Shown here piece by piece: positions 37,124 to 49,212 of a DNA stretch of 64,000 bases. The notes beneath the pieces are model-generated. The model worked only from the letters and a program-made list of their open reading frames with translations. It was not told the DNA's origin and did not search any database. Source of the stretch: Orbilia blumenaviensis. Its lineage: Eukaryota; Ascomycota; Orbiliomycetes; Orbiliales; Orbiliaceae. Position 1 is the first letter of the stretch. Each line of letters opens with the position of its first letter. Made by a program: the position numbers and the translations under genes. The stretch covers positions 868,001-932,000 of the forward strand of contig JAVHNS010000003.1 in the NCBI GenBank assembly GCA_036872755.1. Reading direction: 5' to 3'.

Positions 37124-40100
37124 AGCTTCTAATAAGATCCTCTTGTCGTTTTACGATAATGGGGAAATAAAGCAAGAGTGTAATTGTCCAACCTGGTGCT
37201 GAAACCGAAATAATCAAGATTGGCCGGCTGAGGAGGGTTGGTAAGGCTTTAATAGCCACCATCACCAACATCTTCGGAATTTTGGCGGGACGTCTACAGA
37301 TATCCTGTCGATATGCCTATAAACGCAATTCCAAAAATAATTCAGGTCTGTAATATAGCGATTGAGAATGTTGGATGTTGAAAGTATGCATGCCAAGGAA
37401 AGTTTGAGGGTATCGGCGAATCACAAGATATCAATACCACGAGGCTGTCGTGCCAATGTAGTGGCGTTCGTCGATACCCGATCGGTCTATAGACGTCTAT
37501 AGCAGTTGCTAGCTACCCTTTGACGCCGAACTGGATATAATCGTATTCAAGGACTTATAGGGTCGCAGTTTCCTCTTTTTTTTTTTTTTTTTTTTTTTCA
37601 GAATTAGTTGTCAATTGATCAATGTTGCATTTTGTAGCTGAAAGCAGCCTAATTAGTGCAATTGAGAAACGAGATATATCGAAATTAGCGTCCGCATGGA
37701 TGGTAAAGTTGTCCAAAGGCCATAATTACATAACTACATGATCGGTTTTCTGATAAATATATGCGAAGATGCAGTTTGATCACTAGTACTGAGATCCATA
37801 AATCGATGCGTGTGCGGTACATGTATACATATATATTCAAAGTACTAATATTATACAACACCATAGGGGCTCTATACAGTCTGTTTGAATCGCACCGCTA
37901 GCCTGGATAATTGATTTACTGATGCAAAATTAAAATTTAAGCCCAATACTCAGGACGTATCTTTGGAAATTGATGATCAGATCTTAGCCCTCTAGATCTA
38001 GATGCGACAGATTCAAGATTTAAATCGATTTATTCGAATATTCGTCGCGGTATCTACAGACATTTGCCTAAGAATGGATGGGCTTGCGCATTACATGTAT
38101 ACATTTAAACAGGTTAACCGGTGCCATAGTCCTTGAAATATAAGTATCAATATCGATAATGTTGAATTGAAGCTATTCTCGTTGGCTGACCTCGAACAGG
38201 AATGAACGAACTGAGGTCCGGACAACGAAGACATTTGTAAACTCTGGTCCAGTAGTAACTCTCTGCAAACTGCACCATTTTCTCCCAAGCAAATACTCAA
38301 CTTGTCTGGGCCCAAGCACTCCACACAAGCGTTTAACTAATACTAATGACTGATGTCTATATTCTATTTTTAAGTTTTGTGGTTATGCAGCTCTGCAGAT
38401 CTGGATTATCAGAAGTGTACATGCACAGCGACTGCTATACTCCTGAGCTCCTGGCGTCTCAACTCCCTCGTTTTCTTATTTCAAGCTAAATCAAATCATT
38501 GCTTGACCAAACTTTAGGCTCGAAAACTCCTCATCCCGATCTGAGAGGACGAATATTCGATACAACAATCAGTGAGATGCCAAGGCTTCTTATGCTATCT
38601 TCATAGTTTCTGTAACGCATTCTCGAGCTCAGTGATCACCAACTTTGAGTATACACATACAAGATGCAAAAAAGGCTTTTGATTGACAGAGTGTTAGTTC
38701 CAGTGCACCAATCTTACCTAGCTACGGGTGAGGTTAAGTCAGCAATTTGCTTTTCAAATAAAATATATGAATTATTACGTCGGTATACATGCGGAGAAGC
38801 TGTAGGGGAATCACTGGAGAGAAACGAGTTGTAAGGCAAAGGGCTGAGAGCCGATTAGGATATCAAAATGAGATTATGACGTCCCAGTTTTGAAGATAGT
38901 AGCCGCGGCTTTGACGGTAACCGACACCAAAGTCAGATAAAAATGAATTTGTCAGAATATAGGCACTTTTGTAAGAATTTTTCTTGCCTAAACCGTTATC
39001 CGGCTTGGTAATAAGATTGTCGCGACAACGACAATACAATAACAATAAAGAGAATAAAACTGTAATGGCATTGCGATGGCATCTCAATGATACTTCATCG
39101 GCATTGCGGTGATACTATACAAAAGTTGCATTATTATTTCAATCACAGATTTTTTGCCTAAGAAACAAATAGTAATAATAATAATCATAATAATAATAAC
39201 TATATTTTACAAATTAAGTAAATTACTAGTCCGCGAAACCCATGAACTATCAACCCGTGAGATACTGGCAAACGAGCTTCTAGCCTACCAAACCGCGGGC
39301 CTATAAACTGTAAATCTATAGGTTACCAGCCTGTGAATCGCCAGCCTGTGAACTGTTGCTATAGATCTCTGCACTATTGTGTGGGATATATATGCGAATT
39401 TTAAAGAGTGATATTGCAATATGAGACAGTTTCTCTTGCTAAGCCGGACAACAACTTCAATGAAAAAAAGAAAAAGTCTTGTAAAAGCATAATATTTTTC
39501 TTACAAAGGCAAGTAGGTAGGCTAGTAGTTTTGGTCATTTTGGACCCCGGGCTCCCACATAGACCTATCATGACGGCAGTAAAATTCAACAACTTAAGCC
39601 TTAGATCTTCGGGAACCCATTCGAAGTTAGATAATACCTAGGTAGTTACATAGGCCAGCGCCAACTTCGCAGGTACCAATATGGCCCACTTGAACTATGA
39701 GACTTGTTTTAGCTGACTAATCTGCCCAGCTGAGGAGGTAGAGGTATCAGTTGATGTCTCTCTGTAAATATGCAGCGATTTAATCAAGCTGCGGCAGTAT
39801 GGCTAAGAGCTTCACGCCGGCGGCGCTGGTCTAAGTAACTTCTCGCCTGATCATGATCATGAGTTGCGCCACTGACATAACCCATGTCACGGCCTGATAT
39901 CAAAGCCCTAACGGCAACCGTACATGACCATGACAATTGCAAGATCGGAAACCCAAATACTGCCCAACGGCCTGAAAGCCCCCCCAATTAAATCTATCGA
40001 TGCTAGCTACCAGCGACAGGTAGAGGATACCGCGTTTTCACCTCTGTAACTAAAGATCCGGTAGCTACGGTGCCTTTATCGATGTTGATCAATATTACCC

Positions 40101-41666
40101 GTCTCCGTTCCTTCTGGAAGCCGCATAGCTGCCTCCGTCCCAAGCCCGCTAAGTCTGTACCCCGGCCGCTCGGCTCCGGGTCTGATACCCCCCCAAGAAG
40201 CTTAAGCCTGCAAGCCCTACGAAAATCATTGAGGTGAGTTCCAGGGTCCTCTCCAAATCCCACAGCCAGCACCATAGCTAATGCTGGAGGGAATGAAGCA
40301 GGTCGAGCATCCCTTCCAGGTAAGCTACCAACCAAAAAGGCACCTAAGACCGAAACCCGGTTTCCTGTTTACATGAAACAACTGGTTACACGCTGGCCAT
40401 GTCAGGCAGGCAGCCTTCGGGTATAGATCAGAATTCGGTTGCATCCGCCTGTCATCGCGGAGGGCTCTCTTGTATATGCAAGCCACTACCGAATAGTTTT
40501 AAAAAATTAAAATTTTTCTGTGTCTTCCTTCTCGAATCCCTGGCTCGTTTTTGACATGTCTCTGTTGGCCAACATAACAAGGTAGTAAAATGCGCATTTT
40601 TGAGAGCCAAATCAATAGGAGTCTGATTCTATCGTGGTTTCTGCCTGATTAGCTCTTCCCGCCCCGGGATTGCACCATCATCGAGGAAATCCGGTTTGAG
40701 GTCGTGCAGATGTGGTCATCTCATGCACCGCATTGGAGAGTCCCCCACATGTGCTGCTGCTCCTGTGCATGTATGTACACCCACCGACCACCGGCTTCCT
40801 CCACGCGAGCCCCTCGAGCTAATTAGTGGCAAGATTATCGAGATCTAAAGTAGCCCACTTCCAAAGCTCGGTTACACATCTCCGCAACTCCACTTTAAGC
40901 TTGCAGTGCAATGTGGGGCGCAATACTTTTACCCATCCCTTCCATCTGACAGCGACGGGAAGTATACAGCAGGCTTCTTTTTTCTCCACTTTACAAATTT
41001 TATCCCTACCGTCGATCTATATGTGTACAAAGCGCTTTAGCTTCACAGATCCGGAACAGTGGTGCCCCACGCAAAAGAGGAAACTGCGTGTGCAATGTAA
41101 TCATTCTTTCGCAAAAATTAAAAAAAGCGAGGCTAAGAGAAGGTGGTTGCACATGGCATAGTTACCTTAGACCAGGGGTTAGCAAGGGCAATGACGAGCT
41201 TCGATCCTCTCTGTCTACCCGTCACGTTCGCCGTTTATAACGTTCTCTACTATTAAACACTGCTCTTGGTTGAAAAAGTAGATAAGAAGAAACCGATGCC
41301 CAGATGAGATTCCAGTTTCGGATTCCCTTTTGTTTTCATACCTGGAATCTAGAAGTTGCGTTTGCGTAGACTGGGAATTGGATCGCATTTGGCATTCTCC
41401 ATTACTAGGTTTGCCCTCCGCTTGTGTGCATGTCCTGATCTGCACATCTTCACGATTCTCGCGGTCACAAACAAGCCAAAGGAGACGCTTTCTGCTACTC
41501 TCTCTTAATATCTCATATCATAATCACTTCCCCCTCTTCCAGATCACAATCTCCCGACCAATACTTTCCTTTCGAACACCATTCACAGGAATAATCCACA
41601 TCGCCAAGTCCCACCACCACCGACGTCATTAAACAGGGGCCTTCCCGCTTTCAAACCCGTCGCAAA
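37124..41666. other. Long gene-poor region
   Basis: This region contains a 23-nt T run (37576-37598), an AAT/TAA microsatellite (about 39173-39199) and a TACCTAGGTA palindrome (39635-39644). A patch of higher GC lies at about 39800-40350, where two minus-strand frames (39784-39987 and 40003-40335) have no recognised domain. The right end is the MFS gene's promoter and CT-rich leader. No supported gene was found. Confidence 0.5.
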
Positions 41667-44068
41667 ATGGCAACCAACTCAACACACTATGGAACGTCGC
41701 CAGACCCTGACGCTAAGCGTAAAATCGGTCTCGCAGACGAAACTGCACGTTCAATAATCGCTACAAACTTCGACAATGTGGAAGATGATGGAGTGCTCGA
41801 AGAAGGATCGTTGGATCCAAGGTATAGAGCTAAGGCAACCATTTTAAATGCTGCTATGCAGGTACGGGCTCGTCGCTTTACGTAATTTCAAACCTTGTTT
41901 TGCGACCTGGCGATGCTGATGGCTGTATAGGATATGGGATTCGGGGCGTATCAGAAGTATGTACTCGAATAATTGAGGTCTCGGAGGTTGTGGATTGTAT
42001 AGTATAGCTAACATGGCGGGTTTACAGATTTTTGTTCTGTGTTTGTGGTATGCCGATTCTGCATAAAATAGTTAAATTAACATACTTGTGCTAACTCCGT
42101 TTGCTAGGATTCGGATGGTTCATCGATAATGTAAGGGTTTAGCCAACACGCACCAAGCTCCACGCTTTTCAGAACTAAGAAACTAACTAATGTCACTATC
42201 AGATGTGGCCACAAGTCACTGCAATGTAGGACTTATGACTTTTTTGTGGGTTTTTCAGTTACTAATATTTTTGTTAGCATATTATCGTCTGTCCAGAGAG
42301 AATTTAAATTCGATCCACCATCACTTCTTGCGTTATCGCAGAATATCGGGTTGCTGGTCGGGGCTGGTATGTTGGTGGACGCCAGCCTATATTGAGGGAG
42401 TAGAAACTAAGGATTTATAGCTGTCTGGGGTCTTGCTTCTGATATTATTGGTCGACGAGTAAGAATCTATCCTTTTCTTTGATTCTGGAGACTAAACTAA
42501 CGAAGCGATATAGTGGGCATTCAACTTAACATTGCTAGTTGTTGGCGTGTTTGGTCTGCTTGCAGGGACTTCACCGAGCTTTGAAGCTCTTGGTGTCTTT
42601 GCCGCTCTCTGGTCTTTTGGTGTCGGTGGCTCACTTCCCGTCGGTAAGTTAGTTTTGGGGTTTTTTCCGGTGTTTTAATATATGGGAACTAACTATATAG
42701 ATTCTGCTATATTCCTCGAGTTTATCAACGGGAAATCACAATGGACATTGACACTACTCAGTGTATGATGACCCCTCCCTCGTGCTGACAGGTAAATACT
42801 AAGTTTGAGGATCCAGATCTGGTGGGCCGGTGGCCAAATTGTTGCCAGTCTTATCGCTTGGCCTTGTAAGCCTTAAAAAGCTCTTGAGCGATGTAGTAAT
42901 ATTCTTAGCATATCTAACTCCTATAATAGTAATTGGTAACTACGGATGCCCCGACGCCGATACATGCACCAAGGAGAACAATTGGGGATGGCGATACTTC
43001 GTTTTCACGTAAGCACTATACTATTGACACAAGTTTATGAGCACACAGGCTAAATTTTTGATAGCATGGGCGGCCTTACGCTCCTTCTTTTCATCATTCG
43101 GTTCTTCATTTTTAATATGTATGAATCGCCCAAATATTTGATGGGCAAGGCTCGTGATGCCGACGCTGTCGAAGTGGTCCACAAAGTCGCCGAGTATAAC
43201 AAATTTGAATCCTCGCTCTCGCTTGACCATCTTGAAGCTGTCGACCGCCATTATCGATCCTCGGAGTCCGGCACTACTGAACGTCCACTTGAGGACTATA
43301 CCACAGCATCTGCAGCCCTCCGAAGAAACCTCGAGAAGTTTAAGTTTGATCATATCAGGGCATTGTTTAGAACTAAACAACTGGCGTATTCCACTTCTCT
43401 GATTATCTTTTTATGGGGCATTATTGGACTGGCTTTCCCGTTGTATAATGCTTTCCTACCGTTTTTGTTGACAAATCGAGGAGCGGAGTTGGGCGAAGAT
43501 TCGCTAAGTACTACATACCGGAACTACGTTATCATTGGGTAAGTGCTTTATATATATACCTTTATTATGAGGTCATGCTAATAGAATTAGTGTCTGTGGT
43601 GTTCCCGGTTCCTTGCTTGCCACTGCGGCCGTTGAGCTCCCGAGGCTTGGGAGAAAAGGTGCCATGTGCATCGCTACAGTTCTTACAGGCGTGTTCCTGT
43701 TTTTGAGTACCACTGCGAAGACAAGCAGCGCCCTCCTCGGTTGGAACTGTGGCTACAGTGTCACATCGAATGCCATGTACGGAATGTAAGTAATTACCCT
43801 CCGACCCATCCAGTATCGGAGTTATACTAACAAATCCTTTAGTCTGTATGCCTATACCCCTGAAATCTTCCCCACATCCTCCCGCGGTACCGGAAACGCG
43901 CTGGCGGCTTGTGCGAACCGTGTGTTTGGTATCATGGCGCCTGTGATCGCTGGATATGCAGATTTGACAACCAGCGTGCCCGTGTATGTTTCCGGGGCGC
44001 TGTTTATCGCTGCTGGAGGTGTGATGCTACTACTGCCTTACGAACCAAGAGGAAAAGCTAGTATGTAG
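41667..44068 (+). CDS. MFS transporter (SV2/sugar-porter-like), 14 exons
   Basis: Exons: 41667-41861, 41931-41956, 42028-42047, 42108-42130, 42203-42225, 42278-42366, 42421-42458, 42514-42643, 42701-42762, 42817-42865, 42930-43008, 43065-43538, 43585-43785, 43843-44068. They total 1635 nt (544 residues) and every phase matches. The protein has a 65-residue cytosolic N-terminus and 12 helices. MFS motif A is WGLASDIIGRR, and signatures of the SV2-type organic-solute group are PVDSAIFLEF, the GWRYFVF loop and MYESPKYLMGKARDADAV before a long central loop. The final PEIFPTSSRGTGNA loop is typical of the family. It resembles uncharacterised fungal transporters related to S. pombe PB1E7.08c. The substrate is unknown. 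Exons of 20-26 nt near the 5' end are unusually small. Confidence 0.92.
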
Positions 44069-44189
44069 TTTTGTTAATGTTGTGGCTGTGTGGGTAGATG
44101 AAGAGTAGAACTGTGGGGGTGTAATTGTAGAGGATGTTAATGGTGTGCGGGCTAGACTTCCGGGTTGTTACTTTTGTATTTTCTTGTTC

Positions 44190-44192
<3 letters not shown>

Positions 44193-44222
<30 letters not shown>
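44193..44222. repeat. (CT)15 microsatellite
   Basis: Fifteen uninterrupted CT units lie about 125 bp downstream of the MFS stop codon, probably in or just past its 3' UTR. The overlapping short frames here are products of the repeat. Confidence 0.97.
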
Positions 44223-44227
<5 letters not shown>

Positions 44228-44692
44228 TTTTCGTTTGGGTACTATCCTGTTATATGCAATCGTTTTTTTCTTCTGGGACTCTTTTTGGTATTATTTTTTG
44301 GTTATTTACGACGGGTTGCCACCCGCGAAGCTACTTTGTAATAGTTAAACTTGGGAGGATATTTTGTTGACGATTTAGTAAAAATGCGCCCAGTTAGCTA
44401 ACGGAGGGCTAATTCGAGGGGCAAGTGGGACAGTGGCTGAAAGCCAATGATTAGAATCATGAATCGTTATTGTTTTGAAATTCCATCTATAATTACACTA
44501 CTATCTCACATAATATATCGCGTTCAAAAACCAACGTCAACCCAAATACCAGTGAAGAAAAACAAAGAGGAAATTATATACAAGGACATTCCATATGGTT
44601 TACTCCCCCCAAAAGAGACTTATAAGGTATAAATGATAGGAATATAATCATGCTGGCAAAGGAGGCATAGGGGCAAGCGCGGGCAAGGAGGT

Positions 44693-46186
44693 TTACCTCT
44701 TCCTCTTTTTCGGAGGCCGCAGTGAGGTCCCGAAATGACCAGTCTTGTTATCTCTTGCCTTTCTGCTCCCGTCAACGCTTCTAACCCATCCGAACACTGT
44801 ACCTGCGTATGTAGTAGTACCGTAGATATTTTTGTCACCGCTACGAGTAATCTCATCATCTACTTCTTGTTCCACCAGTGCCCTCGCAAATGCAACTCTC
44901 TTTCGGCGGTTATCGTAGACGTCTTCCATGTTTGGTAAGTCGTCACCCTCAATTTCTATCTCCGAGTCTGTGAGGTCGGAGAAAGGGAAGTAGCCTAGTA
45001 GTTTCGGTTTGTATAATCTCTGGGGCTTCTCTAGGGCTGCTATGGCCTCTAGGTCCTCGTCGTCGAGTGTTACCCTGTCGGCTGCGAGGACTTCGAAAGC
45101 GTGGTCTGGGGAGTCGATGAATGGGACAGAGACTATGGAGTTGGCGAGGTGCCAGGCTACTATCACCTGTTTGGTTGTTATTCTATGTTTTTCGGCGATG
45201 GAGGCTAGTAGTGGGTCTTCAATGAGTTCTCTATAGAGCTCTCCCTTGTCGGCGGAACGTTCACCAATGGGGATTGTAGCTATGGGGACTATAGTAGTTA
45301 TGAGTTAGTAAGTAGTCGCAAGACTATGGGGTGGGAGGGCCGGAGACTGACCTATCCCTAAGCTCTTGTTGTATTCTACAAACTCAGTTTGCTGAAGGTA
45401 TGGAGTGATCTCCATCTGATGAACCACCGGCTTATGTTTTGCATGTTCCATCAAAAGATCCAATTCCGCCTTTGAAAAACCTGAAATCCCCAGACATTTT
45501 ACTTTCCCAGCGTCAACTTGCTCCTCCATTCCCTTCCATGCTTGGATAAAATCTACTTCTCTACCGTCTTTGTTCTTCGGTGGTTTTGAGCGATTCTCTT
45601 TTGATATCCAGGAGACCGGCCATCGCATTATCCACAGGTCTAGGTAACCCGTTCTTAGGCCTTGGAGGGTGTGGTACAGTGATGCTTTGGGATCGTGATG
45701 CCACCAACTATCGAGTTTGGCAGAGATGAAGAGGTCGGATCGGGTGATGCGACTAGCTAAAGACCAGAAAGACGATTGAAGGTATGTGCTAGGGGCATTG
45801 AATGCAGAGTTCATATCGATGTAGCGATATCCGCGCCATATCCTTTCTTTCCACACCTTGGGTAGGTGATCGCGGTGGGTATAGGCTTGGTAGCCGATCG
45901 CTGGGATTTCAAGACCATTTGAAAGAGGGATTGTGGGTATGGGGCGATCGATAAGGTTTTGGAGTTGGATTTGGCGCTTTGAGGTTATTGAAGGAGGTGG
46001 GCGCAGATCAACGGTTGGGGTGTAGGTTGGGTAGGCGGCTTCGAGGGCTGCGGCATAGCGGGAGTAGTCCGCTTCGTCTATTAATTTGTCTTGAGGAAGG
46101 GTGAGGTTGCGACGGATAGGCGTGTGGGTAGAAAGGAAGGAGCGGAGAGGGGGGCGGATTCGAGCGCGGGAAAGAGGGCGGAGCAT
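44693..46186 (-). CDS. Aldo/keto-reductase-fold protein lacking catalytic Tyr and His, 2 exons
   Basis: Exons are 46186-45352 and 45288-44693 (63-bp intron, phase 1), giving 476 residues. An in-frame Met at 46339 would add 51 residues. I prefer 46186 because it exposes a mitochondrial-type presequence (LRPLSRARIRPPLRSF). The AKR barrel is evident: ipLSNGLEIPAIGYQAY, GYRYIDMNSAF, ISAKLDSW, GYLDLWIMRWP, GKVKCLGISGFS, PVVHQMEITPYLQQ and ITTKQVIVAWHLA. Catalytic Asp124 and Lys157 remain, but the Tyr position is Phe129 and the His position is Arg188. The nearby Gly-Asn-Glu after the Tyr is also lost. About 120 C-terminal residues after the barrel (NMEDVYDNRRKRVAFARALV and a KKRKR end) are not part of the standard fold. 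A non-enzymatic or altered role is inferred. Confidence 0.85.
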
Positions 46187-47697
46187 GGCGGGGTTGCTAA
46201 TTATCGAAGCATGGGATTGGGTGGGATGGATCTGGCAAGGGAATTTGGTGATGGTGGTTTTGGAGGTTGAAAATTTAGCGTTGTGTTGGATGTTTGGGTC
46301 GGGCTTAAGGCGACGGCCTCGTCTCGAGACCGGTGTCAACTGGGCTTAGTACAATACCCTCTTCTACAAGGTATTGTGCACTATTAGTTTTGCCTTTGGA
46401 TCATATTTCTTTCAAGGTATAGCATAATATTCTACTTAAATTTACGATATTGTATTTTCCTGTTTCATTCATGAAGACACAATTCACGTTAGTGTTAACT
46501 TATGAGAAAGCTTCTCCCGCTATAGCCATGGCCACGAAACCACAATGTATCCCTTCGATTTGATTTACAATTATACGCATATACAGTATCAAGGCGCATG
46601 TGCCTATAAATTATAAATTTGGGCTGCAAGTTTTTTTTGGATGGGCTACGAATAAGAAGCTGAGTTTCGTTTAATGCAAGCCTGTCAATAAGCAGGGGTC
46701 AATCCAACGAGACCGGGGTCAATGTCCTCTCTGCAACTCGACGTCGACTTGACCAATTGATTGAACCTACTTTTTGTACCTTAACCGTGGGCACGAGATA
46801 ACCTCAACCGATGCAACCGACCGATCGGTAACAATCTTCATAATGAGGGGTAGAAGGTGCCAGGGTTTAAGCTAGACAGTTTACGAAATCTTGCCCCAGA
46901 GCTGAATTAAGTCGGGTCACAGGTCTGGTCGCGATCGGCCTTGGCGTCGACATTCAGCTCGGTGCGATTGCGATCGTGCCGCGATTGCGACTTTAGGTAT
47001 GCATACGGGCATACGGCCCATTCTACACCAAATGCTCGCCAGAAATCAAGCATGTATTAGCTTTTACCAAGTATAGCATAAAAATTCAAACAATCATAAC
47101 GAAAGGTTAAATGAATTAAAAGAGGAAGTATCCAATATTAATAGGTCTATGTTATATATTATAAGTCTACGTCAATACAGCCATTGTAAGAATTGGCTGA
47201 TTTCCAGATCGGGAATTGCGAGAATTTGAGTTTTCAAACTACCCTGTCAGCTTCCAGTCTTGCATACGGCATCAATGAATCAAAATTTATAATCAACATC
47301 GGGTTCAAAAACAATACGCATGTGTAGCACGCCATTCGCCCATGTGCACCAGCTGAAGCGACTTTGTGAATTTTGATGAATGATATCCTCTTGTACTTGA
47401 TGACTCAAGATAGTCTAGCCTCGGGGTTGATTGAGGCCGTGGATCAGCTGGAATGGCTGAAGAATTGTATAGGATGCTGGACCTCTTCTTATATTCAGCC
47501 GGCAATATCAAGGCAAAAAGAACATCAAAAAGTGTATAAATATCCCTCTTGATTCCTCTCCAGATGGAACTTTTGTAGACCAGAGCACTACGAACTCCTT
47601 CAAACAGCAACAGAATCAAGATATCTAAACTTCAAATTTTCTTCCTACACAGAAGCCCTCTATATATTAAACCAATATCACACTCTCATAAAGCAAA
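46187..47697. other. Divergent intergenic region
   Basis: The promoter sides of the AKR-fold gene (left) and of the 217-residue unknown gene (right) face each other here. Short ORFs only. No element recognised with confidence. Confidence 0.5.
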
Positions 47698-48412
47698 ATG
47701 AGCACCACCACTGAAAAAAGCACTCCCAAGCTTCGATATGATGTCAATTTCAAAGGTGCTTCTATTCCAAATCCTAATATATTTCAGGGGCGTTAAGATC
47801 TAACAAAGAAAAATAGAGAATGTGGCACAAATCGAATGGCCCGAAGAACTAAACGAGTTCAAGCAAAGCTTCAATGAGCATGCTGCTATTGTCGAAGCCG
47901 CCTGGAAGGCGGCTGAGGAAGAAACCTCAGACGAGGCCGAACTGGCGCTCAAGTTCAAGGCCTCAATTGCGGAGCACGAAGCAGCCCACACCGAAGTCCA
48001 AAAAAAGCTCAGGGCGCAAATTGACAACTATCCAAAGCTGAATGAAGCCTTGAGCAAGATCACTGCCCAACCTGATTGGGGTTTGAGAGTCTACAACAAC
48101 CTTTCAGTGTATCTTGGAGACCTCAGCAAGTATACTGAGTACGGCCACTTCGAGTTCTCTCCAGATGACGATATCGCGCCTGGTAACCATACTTTCTTCT
48201 ATGTGGGTGAAGATTTGCTCGGTCGGTGCAACCAGGATATTCACTATACGGTGAAGAACGACTGGCAAAACAGACCAGATATTCATCTTAAGTGGGTGTT
48301 TGACCATCATACTACGGAGGAGTTCAGGGCAGATGTTTTGCCGGGGTACGCTCAGCCATACTATGCCGTTAAGGTTGATTGGGGTAGCTCGTTCACCGTC
48401 TACCATAAATGA
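47698..48412 (+). CDS. Unknown protein, coiled-coil N-terminus, 2 exons
   Basis: Exons are 47698-47755 and 47817-48412 (61-bp intron, phase 1), giving 217 residues. I do not recognise the family. Residues about 20-100 are highly charged and helical, with an Ala/Glu/Lys pattern (WKAAEEETSDEAELALKF) that suggests a coiled coil. The C-terminal half is aromatic and acidic with beta-like alternation (YGHFEFSPDDDIAPGNHTFF, HYTVKNDWQNRPDIHLKW, YYAVKVDWGSSFTVYH) and looks like a compact sandwich. There is no signal peptide or membrane helix. Clean splice sites, a good start context (AAAATGA) and steady codon usage argue that it is a real gene. Confidence 0.75.
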
Positions 48413-49212
48413 TAGGACTGATGAGGACACTTCGAATCTGAGTGTTGCTTTTGAGGCATGGATGGCCGGCTAAACTACTTCATGTTTGAAACCTTTTGGG
48501 AGATGTACAGTTGTTGTATTGTATACTTTTAGTAGAAGGCACCTTGCCCTTTATGATTTAGTGGAAATATAACGCTGTCAGCTTTTATGACTACTAATTA
48601 TACTTATTAGTGAGCCCCAATCTGATTCCTTGCGAAATTTCGTCACGAACATTATCTTGATACCGACTGTGTTGGAATACGTGCGTTGTGGGGGTTGATG
48701 TCTGGACTTACCTGATTAGGCTTAACGCGGTTGGCCTCGGCCCTTAGACCGAATTTTCACCTGACTCGACTGATTCAATGACCTAATTCTTTCGACAGGC
48801 TCGCAGTTAAGCTGCTAATGCCCGATGAAACTGTTCCAAAGAAAATTTAATTAATTCCGCGCCGTGCAGGGCTCAATGGAGGCTGTTAGCCTTTGGTTTC
48901 TGTTTCGTGGGAGGAAGGCGCCGGGAAATTTGTAATCTGGTGCCATTGTATTGTTTTTTTCTTTCTCTCTTTTAATCTATTAATTTTATCCTTGAAGGCT
49001 TCATAGCTCTAGCTCTTTCTGTCTGTTTATCTTTCTTTCGTTCCTTCTTGCACCTTGCACTTTGTTTTTCTTCGCCATCGAGACTTCATCAAGCTTTACG
49101 GATTAACTCCCGTCGCTCTTTGATTGGCTATTCAACCTTAACCGTTCCTTCGATCTTCTCTGAAGATCTTAACTTCCATTGGCATTGCATAAATGGAATA
49201 AAAGCCGTCGAG
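48413..49212. other. Spacer with CT-rich leader of the carrier gene
   Basis: The 3' flank of the unknown gene is followed by a pyrimidine-rich stretch (about 48950-49100) typical of fungal core promoters and 5' leaders. No gene. Confidence 0.55.

Noticed and set aside
39784..40335. GC-rich minus frames as a transposon fragment
   Set aside because: No reverse transcriptase, integrase or transposase motif, and no terminal repeats seen.
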